DNA of 15,289 nucleotides from Candidatus Woesearchaeota archaeon. Lineage in GTDB: Archaea > Nanobdellota > Nanobdellia > Woesearchaeales > ARS49. Position 1 is the first letter of the stretch, and each line of letters begins with the position of its first letter. The notes beneath the pieces are model-generated. The model was not told the DNA's origin and made no database searches. It saw only the letters and a program-made list of their open reading frames with translations. The translations under genes and the position numbers were made by a program. The stretch spans positions 1 through 15,289 of the forward strand of contig JAPLZR010000029.1 of the NCBI GenBank assembly GCA_026394935.1. The letters run 5' to 3'. Positions 12,922-15,289 of this stretch are shown here, piece after piece.

Positions 12922-13722
12922 ATGACTGCACCTCTTAAACCACAGCAAGACCCTCTCATTTATTCTATAACAATCACTGTTCTGTCCGGATTGTTTTTGA
13001 TTTACTCCATTTATTATTATACACCTGCTATTACTTGGACTATCTTCGTTTTTGCAATAGGATTGATTGCTTCTTTTTTTATTTATAATACAAGATGTCC
13101 TCAATGTAAAAGACCCTTCGCAAAAGAAGAAGAAAAACAGCTCAAAGAAAAACTCAGGGAAGATATAATCCCCTATACATATTATGATAAAATAAAATAC
13201 TTGTATTCTGACGGAACTGTGAAGAGTATAGTTAATGATAAAGCACACACAATAAATGAGAGGGTGGAAGTAAATCGACATCATTTCAAATGTAAAAAAT
13301 GTGGGTATACTTGGTTAAAAGAAAAGTCAAATAATTTAGACGAAAATAACAGACCAATACCCATAATAAAAACCATACAAACAAAAGAAAAAAGTCCGTT
13401 ATCGGGATCAAGCGGACCGGTTTCTGTTGATAAATATGAAAGTTATCCGGATGAGAGTACGGGAAAAAGTAGTAAAGTTCCACCTTTAACTAAATATGAA
13501 GCAGAAAAAATAATCATGCAGAGAGGAACAAGATGTCAATATCCGCATTGCCAAGAAAAACTTAGCCTAGACGTTCATCACATAGTACACAGAAGCAACA
13601 ACGGTACAAATAAAAATTCTAACTTAATTGTTTTGTGTCCTACTCACCATCAAAAAGCAGATAGAGGAGAAATACCCGCAACAAGATTAAAAATAATTGT
13701 ATCCGGAAGTAAACATCATTAA
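12922..13722 (+). CDS. membrane-anchored zinc-ribbon HNH endonuclease
   Basis: 266 residues. Two transmembrane helices (about 12-33 and 36-55) are joined by a very short turn, so both ends should face the cytoplasm. A split zinc ribbon follows: CPQC (59-62) and CKKCG (124-128). A Ser/Pro/Lys-rich linker (about 150-190) leads to an HNH nuclease domain: C205/C210 and C239/H242 or H243 as the structural zinc site, DVHH (217-220) with catalytic His, N234 and H243. All HNH key residues are present. Its AT-rich codon use (AGA, ATA, AAA) is unlike XPD before it, suggesting acquisition. A role in degrading incoming DNA at the membrane is possible but unproven. Confidence 0.85.
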   Translation: MTAPLKPQQDPLIYSITITVLSGLFLIYSIYYYTPAITWTIFVFAIGLIASFFIYNTRCPQCKRPFAKEEEKQLKEKLREDIIPYTYYDKIKYLYSDGTVKSIVNDKAHTINERVEVNRHHFKCKKCGYTWLKEKSNNLDENNRPIPIIKTIQTKEKSPLSGSSGPVSVDKYESYPDESTGKSSKVPPLTKYEAEKIIMQRGTRCQYPHCQEKLSLDVHHIVHRSNNGTNKNSNLIVLCPTHHQKADRGEIPATRLKIIVSGSKHH

Positions 13723-13761
13723 TTGGGTCAAGTCCAAATTCCCTGCCTTTTAATTCAATCT

Positions 13762-14292
13762 TTAGCTTAACAGTGTCAGTATCGCTCCCGCTAATATAGG
13801 TAAATATAAGTTGTCATCTATCCTGAAATTTATTCTTTCAGCAAGCATTGCTGCAACGCTTGTGATTAGCGCTTGCATCCACGTTGCGAAGAATTGTGCT
13901 GTGATTGTGGCTGTTATTATTCCTGCTATTGTGCTTGTCCAGGTTTTTGTTTGTGTGTGCATTCGTATTAGTCCTGCTGTTCCGTCTCCGAATGCGAGTA
14001 TTAGTATTGATGCTATTGCTATGTTTTTTTGATATAATATTACTGTTATTGTGCATCCTAGCAGGAACAGTATTGAAGCCAGTCCTGCTTGTTTCAGGTT
14101 TTCTTTTCTTTCCATTGTTGTTATGAGCTGGTGCACTATTGGTATTTTGTAGTATTTGTACGCAAAAAACAGTATTACTGCAATTGCCAGCAGTATTATC
14201 AGGTGTATCTTGCTTATCAGACTGTAGTAGTACAGCAGTGCTATTGCTGTTCCTGAGGCAATATGGAATGCTTTTCTTCTTAGTTCGTTCAT
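13762..14292 (-). CDS. dolichol kinase / phosphatidate cytidylyltransferase-like membrane protein
   Basis: 176 residues with about six transmembrane helices. Signature pieces of the CTP-dependent polyprenol/diacylglycerol kinase family (SEC59, DGK1, VTE5 relatives) appear in order: LRRKAFHIASG near the N-terminus, LAFGDGTAGLIR in the middle, KTWTSTIAGI, and RIDDNLYLPILAGAI at the end. In the family the Asp and Gly residues of the AFGD and DDN motifs bind CTP and metal. The likely role is phosphorylation of a polyprenol or related lipid alcohol in the membrane. The start is ATG 14292; a TTG 14313 is in frame, but the TATA spacing fits 14292. It shares its TATA box with the divergent TRASH-finger gene. 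Confidence 0.82.
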   Translation of the reverse strand: MNELRRKAFHIASGTAIALLYYYSLISKIHLIILLAIAVILFFAYKYYKIPIVHQLITTMERKENLKQAGLASILFLLGCTITVILYQKNIAIASILILAFGDGTAGLIRMHTQTKTWTSTIAGIITATITAQFFATWMQALITSVAAMLAERINFRIDDNLYLPILAGAILTLLS

Positions 14293-14315
14293 AACTTGCC
14301 TGTAGTATGGCAAAA

Positions 14316-14323
14316 TTTATATA
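14316..14323. promoter_or_regulatory. single shared TATA box for two divergent leaderless genes
   Basis: TTTATATA reads as TATATAAA on the other strand. Its midpoint (14319.5) lies 26.5 bases before ATG 14346 on the plus strand and 27.5 bases before ATG 14292 on the minus strand. No other TATA-like sequence is in the 53-base gap. Confidence 0.6.
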
Positions 14324-14345
14324 CCTTTTCAGTTGTCGAAAACGT

Positions 14346-14723
14346 ATGCCAAAAAAGAAGGGAAGTATTTTCGAGAAAGATAAGAAGTCTGAGTTCGTGG
14401 ATGAGCCCGAGGAATTCTTGGAAGCAGAGGAGCATCTTGGTTCTCATGAGGCTGCTGAGATCAAGATTCAGATTGGAGATAAGGAAGCTGATGTTTATAC
14501 TGAGGAAGGTGAGGAGGAGTTGACTGAGGAAGCAGAGATTGCTCCTTGGGAAGAGGGTTTTTCTAAGGGTGCTGAGCTTGTTGAGGGCGGTCATTGTGCT
14601 CATTGTCATAAGCCTTTGGGTGACCGTGAAGAGGGCGTTATAGAGAAGGAGTACAAGGGAGAAACATTGTTTTTCTGCAGTGAGAAGTGCGCTGAAGCTG
14701 GCGCAACAAAAAAGAAAGATTAA
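14346..14723 (+). CDS. acidic protein with C-terminal TRASH-like zinc finger
   Basis: 125 residues. The first 75 are strongly acidic and low in complexity (EEFLEAEEHLGSHEAAE, EEGEEELTEEAE) after a basic N-terminus (MPKKKGS). The C-terminal 45 form a metal-binding finger: HCAHCHKPLGD, a beta strand (YKGETLFFCSEKC) and a short helix, with ligands CxxC and CxxC in the TRASH/MYM arrangement proposed for metal sensing or trafficking. No membrane segment. ATG 14346 is chosen over ATG 14307 because the TATA box lies between them. The partner or metal is unknown. Confidence 0.75.
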   Translation: MPKKKGSIFEKDKKSEFVDEPEEFLEAEEHLGSHEAAEIKIQIGDKEADVYTEEGEEELTEEAEIAPWEEGFSKGAELVEGGHCAHCHKPLGDREEGVIEKEYKGETLFFCSEKCAEAGATKKKD

Positions 14724-14773
14724 TTCTAGACTTGGCTTTGCGACATTGTGAGTGCGAGAGAAGAGTTTTAAAC

Positions 14774-14857
14774 ATATTTTCGAAGAAAATATTTATTAAA
14801 TTGCTTCTCGAGTCACGAACAAGGAGCAATTTTGATCAAACTTTTTTGAAAAGTTTG
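14774..14857. terminator. cluster of hairpins between convergent genes
   Basis: Three hairpins lie in the 139-base gap between two converging stops: ATATTTTC/GAAAATAT with a GAA loop (14774-14792), AAATTGCT/AGCAATTT with a 19-base loop (14798-14832), and CAAACTTTT/AAAAGTTTG with a TTG loop (14837-14857). T and A runs on both strands suit a bidirectional terminator. Confidence 0.5.
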
Positions 14858-14862
14858 TAATT

Positions 14863-15288
14863 CTAACTTTCAGTTCCGCTGTTTACTTCGAAGATGTTTG
14901 GTCCTTCTTTGACTTCTTTAACGTCTTCTGTTATGTTTAGCAGGTCTGCTGTGATTTTTAGTGTCTTGTCTGCAAGGACTCCGTATCTTTTGATTATGAA
15001 ATTGTCGTCGTTTATTTGTACTATCTGGAATTGCTGTGGTATTGAGAATCCTCCGCCTATTTCGGAGCTTCTGTTGAATACAAGGTTTAGCTCTGGCTGG
15101 AAGTTGATGTATATTTTGCTTGGCGTCATGTTGATTGTTGCAGGTCCGAATGGTGTTTTGAGTGTTTGGTTTTCTTCTGGTATCTGTAAGAAAGTTATGT
15201 CGTCTTCTGCTATTTTGACTACTGAGCTTTTCCATTCAGTGTTTGGCAGGGTGATTTTTTCTCCTTCTTTCGCGTATATTTCTGCCAT
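14863..15288 (-). CDS. FKBP-type peptidyl-prolyl isomerase-like protein, probably the C-terminal part
   Basis: 141 residues are visible. They begin with an ATG at 15288, one base from the window edge, which may be an internal Met of a longer protein. FGPATINMTPSKIYINFQPEL resembles the insert segment of SlyD-like and long archaeal FKBPs, and VLADKTLKITADLLNITEDV resembles their C-terminal pattern 'HPLAGKTL..VLNI', with the His/Pro replaced. The catalytic FKBP half would lie outside the window. NxT/S sites and Asn/Thr richness fit an exported protein. The family call is moderate and rests on recall. Confidence 0.5.
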   Translation of the reverse strand: MAEIYAKEGEKITLPNTEWKSSVVKIAEDDITFLQIPEENQTLKTPFGPATINMTPSKIYINFQPELNLVFNRSSEIGGGFSIPQQFQIVQINDDNFIIKRYGVLADKTLKITADLLNITEDVKEVKEGPNIFEVNSGTES

Positions 15289-15289
15289 T

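Noticed and set aside
1..15289. CRISPR array, insertion sequence or complete defence operon
   Set aside because: No regularly spaced repeats with unique spacers, no transposase or integrase, and no Cas, toxin-antitoxin or restriction-modification pair was found. The HNH protein stands alone.

Overview
The window is a compact, gene-dense archaeal chromosome segment. Evidence for Archaea: a ribosomal protein S15 of the long archaeal type, diphthine synthase (DphB), a DEAH-type XPD helicase with Fe-S cysteines, an ATP-dependent DNA ligase, an FtsZ of the archaeal FtsZ2 kind, two tRNA-Gln genes with A1-T72 ends, and many TTTATAA-type TATA boxes about 27 bases upstream of leaderless start codons. 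Small genomes with lipoproteins, orphan proteins and very short spacers like this are typical of DPANN lineages such as Woesearchaeota or Pacearchaeota. That lineage placement is inference; the archaeal assignment is solid.

Layout: 1-358 is a hairpin-rich leader. 359-4112 carries an HExxH metallopeptidase-like protein, DNA ligase, a lipoprotein overlapping the ligase by ATGA, and a nitroreductase. 4113-4590 is a long spacer with a dispersed structured element, a tandem TATA promoter and two hairpins with the same hexaloop, leading to ftsZ. After the ftsZ terminator, 5741-6211 looks like decayed coding sequence, followed by an orphan gene and dphB. 7474-8615 holds tRNA-Gln(TTG), a PAP2 phosphatase, a winged-helix protein, tRNA-Gln(CTG) and a chimeric tRNA scar; an A-rich SET-domain gene follows. 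On the minus strand are a Cys-rich lipoprotein, rps15 with a structured leader, a second copy of the dispersed element, and a small winged-helix regulator. From 11006 on are XPD, an A-rich membrane-anchored HNH nuclease, a dolichol-kinase-like membrane protein (minus), a TRASH-finger protein, and the end of an FKBP-like protein running off the right edge.

No operon devoted to one pathway is visible. Most genes are housekeeping (replication and repair, division, translation, lipid metabolism), each with its own embedded promoter. The less ordinary material is in the RNA and DNA structure: (i) a 56-base element present twice, on opposite strands, each time just after a stop codon; (ii) a multi-helix leader on rps15; (iii) twin TTGGCG-loop hairpins before ftsZ; (iv) a two-unit hairpin array at the left edge; (v) a tRNA recombination scar beside an A-rich SET gene; (vi) a PAP2 gene whose GTG start lies one base after a tRNA 3' end. 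No CRISPR array, IS element, integrase or recognised defence operon was found.
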